Positions 46,249 to 54,629 of a stretch of DNA of 64,000 nucleotides are shown in pieces. Numbering within the stretch: position 1 is the first letter of the stretch; every line of letters starts with the position of its first letter. Source of the DNA: an uncultured Aquimonas sp. (GTDB lineage: Bacteria; Pseudomonadota; Gammaproteobacteria; Xanthomonadales; Xanthomonadaceae); NCBI RefSeq assembly GCF_937888285.1, contig NZ_CALART010000089.1, positions 33,522-97,521 on the forward strand, read 5' to 3'. The notes beneath the pieces were generated by a model. It was not told where the DNA came from. It saw nothing but the letters and a program-made list of their open reading frames with translations, and ran no database searches. The translations under genes were made by a program, and so were the position numbers.

Positions 46249-47421
46249 ATGCTTGAAGCCGACCCCGGGCAGCCGCTGCCTGACGAGCCCACTGAAGAGC
46301 CTGCAGGCCCCAAGCGCCTGACCGTGCTGCAGCTGCTGCCGCGGCTGGATGCCGGCGGCGTCGAGCGTTCGACGCTGGAGATCGGCCGCGCCCTGGTGGG
46401 TGCCGGCCATCGCTCCTGGGTCGTCAGCGGCGGCGGCCGGCTGGTGGCGCAGCTGGAGAAGGAGCGCAGCAGTCACGTCGAGCTGAAGATCGGCGCAAAA
46501 TCGCTGGCCACGCCGGCGCGGATCTTCGCGCTGCGCTGGCTGATCCGCGAGGTCAAACCCGACATCGTCCACGCGCGCTCGCGCCTGCCGGCGTGGATGG
46601 CGCTGGCGGCGATGATCGGGCTGCGGCCGCGGCCGATCTTCATCACTACGGCCCACGGGCTGAATTCGCCGGGCCGCTACAGCGCGATCATGGCCCGCGG
46701 CGACCGCGTGATCTGCGTGTCGCGCACGGTGCGCGACTACCTGCGCCAGCACTATCCGCAGGTGCCGGACGATCGCTATGTGGTGATTCCGCGCGGCATC
46801 GAGCCCGACGCCTTTCCGCGAGGGCACCGGCCCACTGAGGCCTGGCGCGAGGAGTTCCTGCGCAGCCATCCGCAGCTGGGCGGCGGCCGTCTGCTGACCC
46901 TGCCGGGCCGCGGTACGCGGCTGAAGGGCCATACGCAGGCGATCGAACTGCTCGCGGGTCTGGTCGCGCGCGGCGTCGATGCGCGCCTGCTGCTGCTCGG
47001 CGCCGACGAAGCCGGTCGCCAGCGCTACGTGGCCGGCCTGCGGGCGCAGGCACGCGCGGCCGGCGTCGAGGATCGGCTGGCGATCACCCCGCCGCGCAAT
47101 GACGTGGCCGATGTCTACGCGATCAGCGATCTGGTGCTGCAGCTGTCCAGCAAGCCCGAGGCCTTCGGCCGCACGGTCATCGAGGCCCTGCACATGGGCG
47201 TGCCGGTGCTGGGCTTCGAGCACGGCGGCGTGGGCGAGCTGCTGCGCGAGCTGTATCCGGCCGGCATGGTGCCGCTGGGCGATGGCGCCGCCCTGCTCGA
47301 CGCCGCCCAGCGCCTGCTGGCCTCGCCGGTGCCGGTCGCGCCCTTCGAGGGCTATCGCCTCGCCGACATGCAGCAGGCCACGCTGGACCTCTACGCCGAA
47401 CTCGCGGCCGCGCGCGGATGA
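46249..47421 (+). CDS. Glycosyltransferase family 4 protein (LPS/O-antigen type)
   Basis: A 390-residue GT-B retaining glycosyltransferase. The N-terminal domain shows VLQLLPRLDAGGVERSTLEI and the C-terminal domain LPGRGTRLKGHTQAIELLAG and the EX7E region KPEAFGRTVIEALHMGVPVLG. The start at 46249 was chosen over 46183 because an acidic 40-residue leader precedes the fold. It overlaps the O-antigen ligase gene by 4 nt, so both probably act in LPS assembly. The donor sugar is unknown. Confidence 0.87.
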   Translation: MLEADPGQPLPDEPTEEPAGPKRLTVLQLLPRLDAGGVERSTLEIGRALVGAGHRSWVVSGGGRLVAQLEKERSSHVELKIGAKSLATPARIFALRWLIREVKPDIVHARSRLPAWMALAAMIGLRPRPIFITTAHGLNSPGRYSAIMARGDRVICVSRTVRDYLRQHYPQVPDDRYVVIPRGIEPDAFPRGHRPTEAWREEFLRSHPQLGGGRLLTLPGRGTRLKGHTQAIELLAGLVARGVDARLLLLGADEAGRQRYVAGLRAQARAAGVEDRLAITPPRNDVADVYAISDLVLQLSSKPEAFGRTVIEALHMGVPVLGFEHGGVGELLRELYPAGMVPLGDGAALLDAAQRLLASPVPVAPFEGYRLADMQQATLDLYAELAAARG

Positions 47422-48680
47422 GCGACGGCGGCCTGCGCGGGCATCTGGCAGCGGCACGCGCTCAGGCGCCAGCGCTGTGGCTGCTGGCGGTGTTCGCCCT
47501 GCTGCCGTTCTCGCGCAGCTATGAGCTGCCCCTGCTGGTGATGGCCGTGCTCGGGGCGAAGCAGGTGCCCGGCCTGTTCCGCGCCGGCGGCGAGCCGCTG
47601 CAGCGCCTCGCCGCCCTGCTCTTCCTCGGCTACTGGCTGCCGCAGCTGATCTCGGCCTTCGACTCGGTCGCGCCCGCCAAGAGCTGGTCCGAAGTGGCAG
47701 TGGATCTGCGCTTCCTGCCTGCCCTTCTGTACGCCCAGCGCGGGCTGGCGCAGCCCGGCGCCGCCGCCTTCGCCCTGCGCGGCCTGGCCCTGCTGGTGGC
47801 GGTGTGGACCATAGATGCCCTGATCCAGGCCGTGGCCGGCGTCTCGCTGGGCGGCGCCAATCGCGTGGATCGATTGAGCGGCATTTTCGGCGACGACGAT
47901 CTGAAGCTCGGCGCGGTGATGGCGGCGCTGTCGCCGCTGCTGCTGGTGGCGGCGCAGCGGCGCTTCGGCTGGCGCGGCTTCGCGCTGTCGGCGCTGGCGC
48001 TGGCGGTGGTGATCGGGCTGGCCGGCGCGCGTGCGGCCTGGCTGAGCTATGCCGGCGTGCTGGTCCTGCTGCTGTGGTTCATGCTGCCGCGCCTGTCACA
48101 GCGGCTGGCCGCGCTGACGGTGGCCTGCGCGCTGCTGCTGGGCGCGGGGTTCGCCCTGCACCACAGCTCGGAGCGCTTCGCCGAACGCGTCGACCGCAGT
48201 GCCGCGGCGCTCAGTGGTGATCCCGAGGCGCTGGATCACGCGCTGTCCTTCCGTCTGCCGATCTGGCGCGCCGCGCTGTCGATGATCGCGGCGCATCCGG
48301 TCAACGGCGTCGGCGTGCGCGGCTATCGCTACGCCTATCCGGAGCACGCGCCGACCGACGACCGCTTCGTCTTCGAGGGCGAGCGCGGCGAGCAGGGCGC
48401 CTTCCACGCCCACCAGATCGTGCTGGAGATCCTGAGCGAAACCGGCGCGCTGGGGCTGCTGTGCTGGTTGTTCGCCGTGGCGCTGGGCCTGCGCGCGCTG
48501 CGCGCGGCGTCGGCCGATGCGCGCCTGCGCGCCTGGCCGGCCAGCCTCGCCCTGCTCACCCTGCTGTTCCCGCTCAACACCCACTACGCGGTGTACTCGA
48601 GCTTCCTGTCGGTGCTGCTGTTCGCCCTGCTGGCGCTGTGGCTCGGCGCGCTGTCGACGCGCGCGCCAGACGCCCGCTGA
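47418..48680 (+). CDS. O-antigen ligase family membrane protein (WaaL-like)
   Basis: A 420-residue polytopic protein with about ten to twelve transmembrane segments and a large periplasmic loop. The O-antigen ligase (Wzy_C) domain shows FRLPIWRAALSMIAAHPVNGVGVRGY and HAHQIVLEILSETGALGLL. Such proteins attach O-polysaccharide to lipid A core, or polymerise or ligate glycans elsewhere. Coupling to the upstream glycosyltransferase (ATGA overlap) supports an LPS role. Confidence 0.87.
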   Translation: MSDGGLRGHLAAARAQAPALWLLAVFALLPFSRSYELPLLVMAVLGAKQVPGLFRAGGEPLQRLAALLFLGYWLPQLISAFDSVAPAKSWSEVAVDLRFLPALLYAQRGLAQPGAAAFALRGLALLVAVWTIDALIQAVAGVSLGGANRVDRLSGIFGDDDLKLGAVMAALSPLLLVAAQRRFGWRGFALSALALAVVIGLAGARAAWLSYAGVLVLLLWFMLPRLSQRLAALTVACALLLGAGFALHHSSERFAERVDRSAAALSGDPEALDHALSFRLPIWRAALSMIAAHPVNGVGVRGYRYAYPEHAPTDDRFVFEGERGEQGAFHAHQIVLEILSETGALGLLCWLFAVALGLRALRAASADARLRAWPASLALLTLLFPLNTHYAVYSSFLSVLLFALLALWLGALSTRAPDAR

Positions 48681-48688
48681 GGCGAGGC

Positions 48689-49717
48689 ATGGAAGCCCTG
48701 CGCATCCAGCACGACGGGGACTCAGCCGAGTTCAGCCTGTTCGGCGGCCAGCTGCTGCGCTGGCAGGCCGGTGGACGCGAGCGTCTGTTCCTCAGCCCAC
48801 GCGCCGTGCTCGATGGACGAACTGCGATTCGAGGCGGCGTGCCGGTGATCTTTCCGCAGTTCAATGCGCGCGGGCCCTTTGCGCGCCACGGCTTTGCGCG
48901 CACGCAGGGCTGGCAGCTGCGCGAACACCACGCGAATCGACTGCTGCTGGAGCTCACCGATTCGGAGGCCACGCGCGCGCTGTGGCCGCACCGCTTCGCC
49001 CTGCGCCTGCATGCCAGGATCGAGAGCGATGCGCTGAGCTTGGCGCTGGAAGTCGAAAGTCGCGATGAGCGCGCCTTCGAGTTCAGCTGCGCCCTGCACA
49101 GCTACTTCGCCTGTGCACTCGGGCAGACGCGCGTGCGGGGTCTGGCCGACTGCGGTTTCGAAGAGGACGGCGACTGGCATCCGCCCTCGGGGCACGCAGC
49201 GCTGTTTCCCGCACCGCCGCTGGACCGCATCTACCGTGGTGTCGCAGTCACCCCGCCTGCCGAATGCAGCCCTGCGAACCCCATCGCTGCAGCGCTGAGC
49301 TTGAATCCGTCATCCCCGCGCGGGCGGGGCCCCAGCGCATCGATGACGGAGGCGGACCTTCCCTGGGCCCCCGCCTTCGCGGGGGCGACGAGGGACGCGG
49401 GTTCGCAGGCGCTCTGGCTGGAGTGCGGCGACCGGACCCTCGCGATCGAGTCCGCGGGCTTTGCCGATTGGGTGGTCTGGAATCCGGGGCGCGAGGGCGC
49501 AGCGGCGTTGACCGATCTCGGCGCCGACTGCAGCGAGTGCTTCCTGTGCATCGAGCCGGGCCGCATCTTCGAGCCGATCCGGCTGGAGCCAGGCGAGCGC
49601 TGGACGGGCGCACTGCGGATGCGCGTGGCGGACGCCTTGGGGGCGATCGAAAGGTCGCAGTCCACGACGACGGGAACCGCTATGGCCGGATCCAAACCTC
49701 AGCACCGATCCGCATAG
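48689..49717 (+). CDS. D-hexose-6-phosphate mutarotase (YeaD-like) with in-frame repeat insertion
   Basis: A 342-residue aldose-1-epimerase-like protein; the family interconverts alpha and beta anomers of hexose 6-phosphates. SLFGGQLLRWQ, GVPVIFPQFNARGPFARHGFAR, LHSYFACALGQTRVRGL and FADWVVWNPG are family signatures. About 40 residues after TPPAE (near residue 192-236) are not family-like and are encoded by a REP-like inverted pair (49308-49390). The last 25 residues run into a tandem repeat array. Usual family length is near 290-300, so the excess is explained by these repeats. Activity may be kept if the insert is a surface loop. Confidence 0.85.
   Translation: MEALRIQHDGDSAEFSLFGGQLLRWQAGGRERLFLSPRAVLDGRTAIRGGVPVIFPQFNARGPFARHGFARTQGWQLREHHANRLLLELTDSEATRALWPHRFALRLHARIESDALSLALEVESRDERAFEFSCALHSYFACALGQTRVRGLADCGFEEDGDWHPPSGHAALFPAPPLDRIYRGVAVTPPAECSPANPIAAALSLNPSSPRGRGPSASMTEADLPWAPAFAGATRDAGSQALWLECGDRTLAIESAGFADWVVWNPGREGAAALTDLGADCSECFLCIEPGRIFEPIRLEPGERWTGALRMRVADALGAIERSQSTTTGTAMAGSKPQHRSA
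49308..49390. repeat. Inverted pair of 30-bp REP-like units inside the mutarotase gene
   Basis: Unit 1 (49308-49337) and unit 2 (49361-49390) are near-perfect reverse complements of each other, separated by 23 bp. Unit 2 contains an 8-bp GC hairpin with loop CTTC. Translation of the pair reads SPRGRGP and WAPAFAGATR, the kind of peptide commonly produced by such elements in proteobacteria. Confidence 0.8.
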
Positions 49718-50270
49718 GGCGCGCCTGCGGCGCACCGGTGAGCGCTGGGGCGGAGGCGAACGCGGACGCGGAAAACCGCGATCACGTGTGAGCTTCGGCG
49801 TGGCTTTTGCGTCATTCGCCAGCTTTGGTGCGCGACACGCGCACCCTACGACCAAGAGAGACGCCTTCGCCCGATCGAAGCCACAGCCCCAATCCGCATA
49901 GGGTGCGCCTGTGGCGCACCAAGCGTCGATGACGCGAACGCAGAGGCAGAGGCGAACGCGCGGACGAAGGGGCGGAAAACCGCGATCACGTGTGAGCTTC
50001 GGCGCGGCTCTTGCGTCATCCGCCAGCTTTGGTGCGCGACACGCGCACCCTACGACCAAGAGAGACGCCTTCGCCCGATCGAAGCCACAGCCCCGATCCG
50101 CATAGGGTGCGCCTGTGGCGCACCAAGCGTCGATGACGCGAACGCAGAGCCAGAGGCGAACGCGCGGACGAAGGGGGCGGAAAACCGCGATCACACGGTG
50201 TGGGCTTCGACTTGATGCTCGCGTCATTCGCCAGCGTTGCTGCGCGACACGCGCACCCGACCTGCCGCTA
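49703..50270. repeat. Tandem array of about 0.2-kb palindrome-rich repeats
   Basis: Three units start near 49711, 49895 and 50099 (periods 184 and 204 bp). Each has a GGTGCGCC-TGT-GGCGCACC hairpin (8-bp stem; degenerate in the first unit), a GCGGAAAACCGC hairpin and a GGTGCGCG-ACA-CGCGCACC hairpin. Units 1 and 2 are almost identical in their second halves, units 2 and 3 in their first halves. The array fills the gap between the mutarotase and regulator genes. No gene is supported in it. Confidence 0.85.
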
Positions 50271-50329
50271 TCCTTGCAGGCTTCGCGTCCGCCCTGCGCT
50301 CTTGGCGACGCTCCGCAGGAAGTCCGCCC

Positions 50330-51721
50330 ATGCCCAATGCCCGCCTGCTCGTGGTCGATGACGAGCCCGATATCCGTCAGCTGCTGTCCGAAGTGCTGGA
50401 GGACGAGGGCTATGCGGTAGCGACCGCCGAGCACGCCGAGGCCGCGCGCGCGGCACGCGGCGAGGGCCGCTTCGATGCCGTGCTGCTCGACATCTGGATG
50501 CCCGGTACCGACGGCATCGCCCTGCTGCGCGAGTGGAAGACCGCCGGCGACGACACGCCGGTGGTGATGATGTCCGGCCACGGCACCATCGAGACCGCGG
50601 TCGAGGCCACGCGGCTGGGCGCCTACGACTTCATCGAGAAGCCGGTGACCCTGGCCAAGCTGCTGATCACCCTGGAGCGTGCGCTGGAGGCCCAGCGCCT
50701 GCGCGCCGACAACCAGGCCCTGCGTCGCCAGCTCAGTCCGTCGGTGGCACCGCTGGGCGAGTCGGCGGTCATGCAGCGCCTGCGCGCGCAGCTTGAGCGC
50801 CTGGCCGGCGTCGATGCGCCGGTGCTGCTGCTCGGCGAAGCCGGCACCGGCAAGGAAGGGCTGGCCCGCTGGATGCACGAGCACTCGGGGCGTGCCGGCC
50901 AGCCCTTCGTCACCGTCGCCGGTGCCGCGATCGCCGACGAGGCCGCGGCGGCGACGCTGTTCGGTTCCGAGGGTGAGGCCGGCAGCGTGCCCGGCCTGAT
51001 CGAACGCGCCGAAGGTGGCACCCTCTATCTCGACGAGCTGACCGAGCTCGGCCCCGAGCTGCAGCTGCGCCTGTCCAGCGTGCTCGAGCGCCGCGAGCTG
51101 CTGCGCGTCGGCGGCCGCCAGCCGGTGCCGCTGCGCGCGCGGGTGATCGCCGCCAGCAGTCGCGATCTGGAAGCCGAACTTGCGGGCCAACGGCTCCGCG
51201 AGGACCTCTACTACCAGCTCAACGTGCTGCCGCTGCGGGTGCCGCCGCTGCGCGAGCGCGGCGCCGATGTGCTGACGCAGGCACAGGCCCTGGCCGAGCA
51301 CTTCGTCAGCCGTGACCGCCTGCCGCCGCGCCGCTTCAGCGAGGCCGCTGCGGCGCGCCTCGCCGCGCACACCTGGCCAGGGAACCTGCGCGAGTTGCGC
51401 GCGCTGGTGCAGCGCCTGCTGGTGCTGGGCGGCGACGAGCAGATCGAGGCCGGCGAGGTGGAATCCGCGCTCGGTCGTCGCCCTGCGGCGGCGCCTGCGG
51501 CCAGTGCCGCCAGCGGCGACGAGGGCGGCTTCCGCGCCGACTTCTCGCAGCCGCTGCGCGAAGCCCGCGACCAGTTCGAGCGGGCCTACCTGCTGCACTG
51601 GCTGGAGCAGTGCGAAGGCAGCGTCGGCAAGCTGGCCAAGGCGGTCGGCATGGAGCGTACGCATCTGTACCGCAAGCTGCGCGACCTCGGCATCGAGCTG
51701 CGCCCCGGCAAGGACGGCTGA
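50330..51721 (+). CDS. NtrC-family response regulator (NtrX-like) lacking the GAFTGA loop
   Basis: A 463-residue three-domain regulator. The receiver domain (1-120) has the acidic pocket VVDDEP, the phospho-acceptor D54 in LLDIWMPG and K104 in FIEKP. The AAA+ domain has Walker A GEAGTGKE (169-176) and Walker B GGTLYLDEL (229-237). The C-terminal Fis-type helix-turn-helix is VGKLAKAVGMERTHLYRKL. Where family members carry GAFTGA, which contacts sigma-54, this one reads EGEAGS (about 214-219). It therefore may not activate sigma-54 promoters. No sensor kinase gene adjoins; the TGATG overlap couples it to a glycosyltransferase gene. Confidence 0.85.
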   Translation: MPNARLLVVDDEPDIRQLLSEVLEDEGYAVATAEHAEAARAARGEGRFDAVLLDIWMPGTDGIALLREWKTAGDDTPVVMMSGHGTIETAVEATRLGAYDFIEKPVTLAKLLITLERALEAQRLRADNQALRRQLSPSVAPLGESAVMQRLRAQLERLAGVDAPVLLLGEAGTGKEGLARWMHEHSGRAGQPFVTVAGAAIADEAAAATLFGSEGEAGSVPGLIERAEGGTLYLDELTELGPELQLRLSSVLERRELLRVGGRQPVPLRARVIAASSRDLEAELAGQRLREDLYYQLNVLPLRVPPLRERGADVLTQAQALAEHFVSRDRLPPRRFSEAAAARLAAHTWPGNLRELRALVQRLLVLGGDEQIEAGEVESALGRRPAAAPAASAASGDEGGFRADFSQPLREARDQFERAYLLHWLEQCEGSVGKLAKAVGMERTHLYRKLRDLGIELRPGKDG

Positions 51722-52734
51722 TGCGCATCGCCCACCTGCTGCTGACCCGCCGCTTCGCCGGCAGTGAGCGCTACGCCGTCGAACTGGCCAACGCCCAGGC
51801 CGAACGCCACGAGGTGACGGTACTGCTGCGCCACTGCGCCTTCGAGCCGCGCGCCGATGCGATCGCCCACCGGCTCTCGCCCAAGGTGCAGGTGGTCGAC
51901 TGCGGCGAATGGCTGTCGCGCTGGCGGGCGCGGCGCTGGCTGAAGCAGCAGCGCCCGGACGTCGCCCACGCGCATCTGAGCGGCGGCTGCCGCGCCCTGC
52001 GCGGCCTGCACGTGCCCGGTCTGCGCCGGGTCGCCACCCTGCACATCCACTACAAGCCGCAGCAGCATGCCGATCTCGACGGGCTGATTGCGATCGCGCC
52101 CTGGCAGCTGCCGGCGATTCCAGCGGCCCTGCGCGCGCGCAGCGTGCAGATCGACAACTGGACCCAGGCGCCGGGCTTCGACGCCGGCGCCCGCGAACGC
52201 CTGCGCGCCGAGCTGGGCCTGGATGCCAACACCGTTCTGATCGGCGCGCTCGGCCGCGCCGAGCCGGGCAAGGGCATGGACGTGCTGCTCGATGCCTGGC
52301 GGCAGCTGGCGCCGGACCCGGCGCGCGCGCGGCTGGCCCTGGTCGGCGCCGGCGGCGCATGGAAATCGCTGCGCGCCTCGGCCCCGGCCGAGGTGCTGAT
52401 GCCGGGCTTCGTCGAGCGCCCTTCCGACTGGCTGTCGGCGTTTGATGTCTTCGTCAGCCCGGCCCGCAACGAGCCCTTCGGCCTCGTCCTGCTGGAAGCC
52501 ATGCGCAGCGGCCTGCCGGTGATCGCGAGCGCCAGCGAGGGCGCGCGCCATCTGGCCGAGGTGATCGGCCGCCCGCTGCTGCCGATCGGCGATGCGAAGG
52601 CCTTGGCAGCGGCCCTGCGCCCGCTGCTGGACGCACCGCCGCCGCGTCAGGCCTATGCGCTGGAGCGCTTCGGCGCCGACGCACGGATGGCCGAGATCGA
52701 GGCCTGGTATGCGCGGCTGACGCCGGCCGGATAG
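51721..52734 (+). CDS. Glycosyltransferase family 4 protein
   Basis: A 337-residue GT-B glycosyltransferase. The N-terminal domain begins MRIAHLLLTRRFAGSERYAVELAN; the C-terminal domain has GALGRAEPGKGMDVLLDAW and the EX7E motif NEPFGLVLLEAMRSGLPVIAS. It starts on the last base of the regulator stop codon (TGATG), so both are co-translated. The acceptor is unknown; an envelope glycan is likely. Its stop codon is the first element of the dispersed repeat copy 2, which also brings its terminator. Confidence 0.85.
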   Translation: MRIAHLLLTRRFAGSERYAVELANAQAERHEVTVLLRHCAFEPRADAIAHRLSPKVQVVDCGEWLSRWRARRWLKQQRPDVAHAHLSGGCRALRGLHVPGLRRVATLHIHYKPQQHADLDGLIAIAPWQLPAIPAALRARSVQIDNWTQAPGFDAGARERLRAELGLDANTVLIGALGRAEPGKGMDVLLDAWRQLAPDPARARLALVGAGGAWKSLRASAPAEVLMPGFVERPSDWLSAFDVFVSPARNEPFGLVLLEAMRSGLPVIASASEGARHLAEVIGRPLLPIGDAKALAAALRPLLDAPPPRQAYALERFGADARMAEIEAWYARLTPAG

Positions 52735-52890
52735 CAGTTTGTTGAAAGACTCCCTTCCGGGGCGTTTTTCAAGTCGGCGGTCCGGCGCAGGTCCGTACCG
52801 CCTCACCACAAACCCATCGCTTACGCGCCTGCTTCGTCGTCCCGGCCATCCCTGGCCGGGCCAGCAGGCTGTTCTTCAACAGCCTGCTGG
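52732..52890 (+). repeat. 160-bp dispersed palindromic repeat, copy 2
   Basis: Begins at the TAG stop of the glycosyltransferase gene. In order it holds a terminator hairpin (52748-52766 plus T-run), a GGTCCGGCGCAGGTCC core, an 8-bp hairpin (52841-52848 with 52853-52860) and a perfect 13-bp hairpin (52861-52873 with 52878-52890). It is closely similar over its full length to the inverted copy at 9929-10088, with hairpin-preserving differences. The rest of the gap to trkH (52891-53073) shows no gene. Confidence 0.8.
52748..52769 (+). terminator. Terminator of the glycosyltransferase gene
   Basis: A 7-bp stem with one mismatch (52748-52754 with 52760-52766) and a TTCCG loop, followed by five T (52765-52769). 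It is the counterpart of the terminator in repeat copy 1. Confidence 0.6.
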
Positions 52891-53073
52891 TCGGGGGCTT
52901 GCCAAGCCCGGGGCCGCCGGCGCGACAATGTGCGCCTGCAGCATCCAGTTCCGGCCGCGCCCCTCCCGGGCCACCGACCGGCGCGATGGTCCTGGGTCGG
53001 GAGCGACGTGCATGGTCGGGTGGGGAAGTGAGGGCTGCGGCCGGCGCATGCCGTGGCCGCGGAGGCTGCGCGC

Positions 53074-54528
53074 ATGAGCCCGCGCGCGCGCGCCATCCTG
53101 CGCGTCTTCGCCATCGTCATCGCCTCCACCTCGCTGTCCAAGCTGCCGCCAGCCGTGCTGGCGCTGGCCTTGGGCGAAGACACGGCGACCGTCTTCCTGT
53201 CGAGCTTCGCGGCGACGATGCTCGCCGGGCTGCTGCTGTGGCTGCCGGTGCGCGGCGCCGACTACCAGCTGCGCCTGCGCGACGGCTTTCTGGTCGTGAC
53301 TCTGACCTGGGTACTGGCCAGCGCGGTGTCCGCCCTGCCCTTCATGTACGCGCCGCCGCATCTCGACTTCGCGCAGGCGATGTTCGAGGCGGCATCGGGC
53401 CTCACCACGACCGGCGCGACGGTGATCAGCGGCCTGGACCAGCTGCCGAAGTCGGTGCTGTTCTACCGCCAGGTGCTGCATTTCATCGGCGGCATGGGCA
53501 TCGTCATCCTCTCGGTCGCGATCCTGCCGATGCTGAAGATCGGCGGCACCCAGCTGTTCCGCGCCGAAAGCACGGGCCTGAACCGCGACTCCCAGATGAC
53601 GCCGCGGGTGGCCGAAACCGCGAAGTCGCTGTGGGCGGTCTATGCCGGCCTGACCCTGCTCTGCGCGGCGGCCTACTGGGTGGCCGGCATGAGCCTGTTC
53701 GATGCGGTCTGCCATGCCATGTCGACGCTCTCGACCGGCGGCTTCGCCAACTACGACGCCAGCTTCGCCCACTTCGACAGCGCCCTGCTGGAGTGCATCG
53801 CCATCGTCTTCATGCTGATCGGCGGCATGAACTTCGGCCTGCACTTCGTGGCCTGGCGCCGCGCCAGCCTGAGCGGCTACTACAGCGACTCCGAGCTGCA
53901 GGCCTTCCTGCGCATCATCGGCGTCAGCAGCCTGCTGGTCGCCGCCCTGCTCTGGTTCAGCGGCAGCTATGCCGATGCCGGCGCCGCCCTGCGCCACGCG
54001 GTCTTCCAGATCACCTCGCTGATCACCACCACCGGCCTGCTCACCGCCGACTTCACCCAGTGGCCCGGCGTGGCGCCGCTGCTGGTGCTGGGCGTGGCCG
54101 TGATCGGCGGCTGCTCGGGCTCGACCTCGGGCGGCATCAAGGTCTCGCGCGCGGTGCTGCTGTTCCGCCAGGGCTATCGCGAGGTCAAGCAGCTGGTGCA
54201 TCCCAAGGGCAAGTTCCTGGTCAAGCTGGGCGGCAAGCCGCTGTCGGAGAGCGCGGTGATCTCGGTCTCGGGCTTCTTCATCCTGTGGGCGCTGTGCTTC
54301 ATCGCGATCACCCTGGCGATGAACGCGGCCGGGCTCGATATCCTCTCGGCCTTCGGCGGCACGGTCGGCACGCTGACCAATGCGGGGCCGGGCCTCGGCA
54401 GCGTGGCCATGAGCTTTGGCGAAGCCAACGATGCCGTGGTCTGGCTGGGCAGCCTGGCCATGCTGATGGGCCGGCTGGAGGTGTTCTCGGTGCTGGTGCT
54501 GCTCACGCCGGGCTTCTGGCGCGAGTAG
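53074..54528 (+). CDS. trkH: Potassium uptake membrane protein TrkH (first copy)
   Basis: A 484-residue K+ channel-like subunit with four M1-P-M2 repeats. Selectivity-filter loops are recognisable as GLTTTGATV, LSTGGFAN, ITTTGLLT and TNAGPGLGS. The start at 53074 follows a GGAGG site at 53060-53064 with 8-nt spacing; a GTG at 53053 is the alternative. It works with cytoplasmic TrkA, encoded 101 bp downstream. A second, closely similar TrkH lies after trkA. Confidence 0.93.
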   Translation: MSPRARAILRVFAIVIASTSLSKLPPAVLALALGEDTATVFLSSFAATMLAGLLLWLPVRGADYQLRLRDGFLVVTLTWVLASAVSALPFMYAPPHLDFAQAMFEAASGLTTTGATVISGLDQLPKSVLFYRQVLHFIGGMGIVILSVAILPMLKIGGTQLFRAESTGLNRDSQMTPRVAETAKSLWAVYAGLTLLCAAAYWVAGMSLFDAVCHAMSTLSTGGFANYDASFAHFDSALLECIAIVFMLIGGMNFGLHFVAWRRASLSGYYSDSELQAFLRIIGVSSLLVAALLWFSGSYADAGAALRHAVFQITSLITTTGLLTADFTQWPGVAPLLVLGVAVIGGCSGSTSGGIKVSRAVLLFRQGYREVKQLVHPKGKFLVKLGGKPLSESAVISVSGFFILWALCFIAITLAMNAAGLDILSAFGGTVGTLTNAGPGLGSVAMSFGEANDAVVWLGSLAMLMGRLEVFSVLVLLTPGFWRE

Positions 54529-54629
54529 TGAAGACGCCCGCCCTGCGCGGGCATGCGATCATTCGGCTGGCATCGCGACAGCGCCATCAAGCGCGATGTT
54601 CCGAGGTGAAGGGGAGCGTTGGTTCACGC

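Noticed and set aside
49703..50270. The repeat array as a CRISPR locus or as small repeated proteins
   Set aside because: Units are about 0.2 kb with internal hairpins, no short repeat-spacer pattern, and the frames (Arg/Ser/Thr-rich) carry no ribosome sites.
52876..54201. Long minus-strand frames opposite trkH and trkA (also 54624-56012 and 55925-57136)
   Set aside because: Composition is His/Gln/Arg/Gly-rich, typical of antisense translation in GC-rich DNA; the plus-strand Trk proteins are unmistakable.
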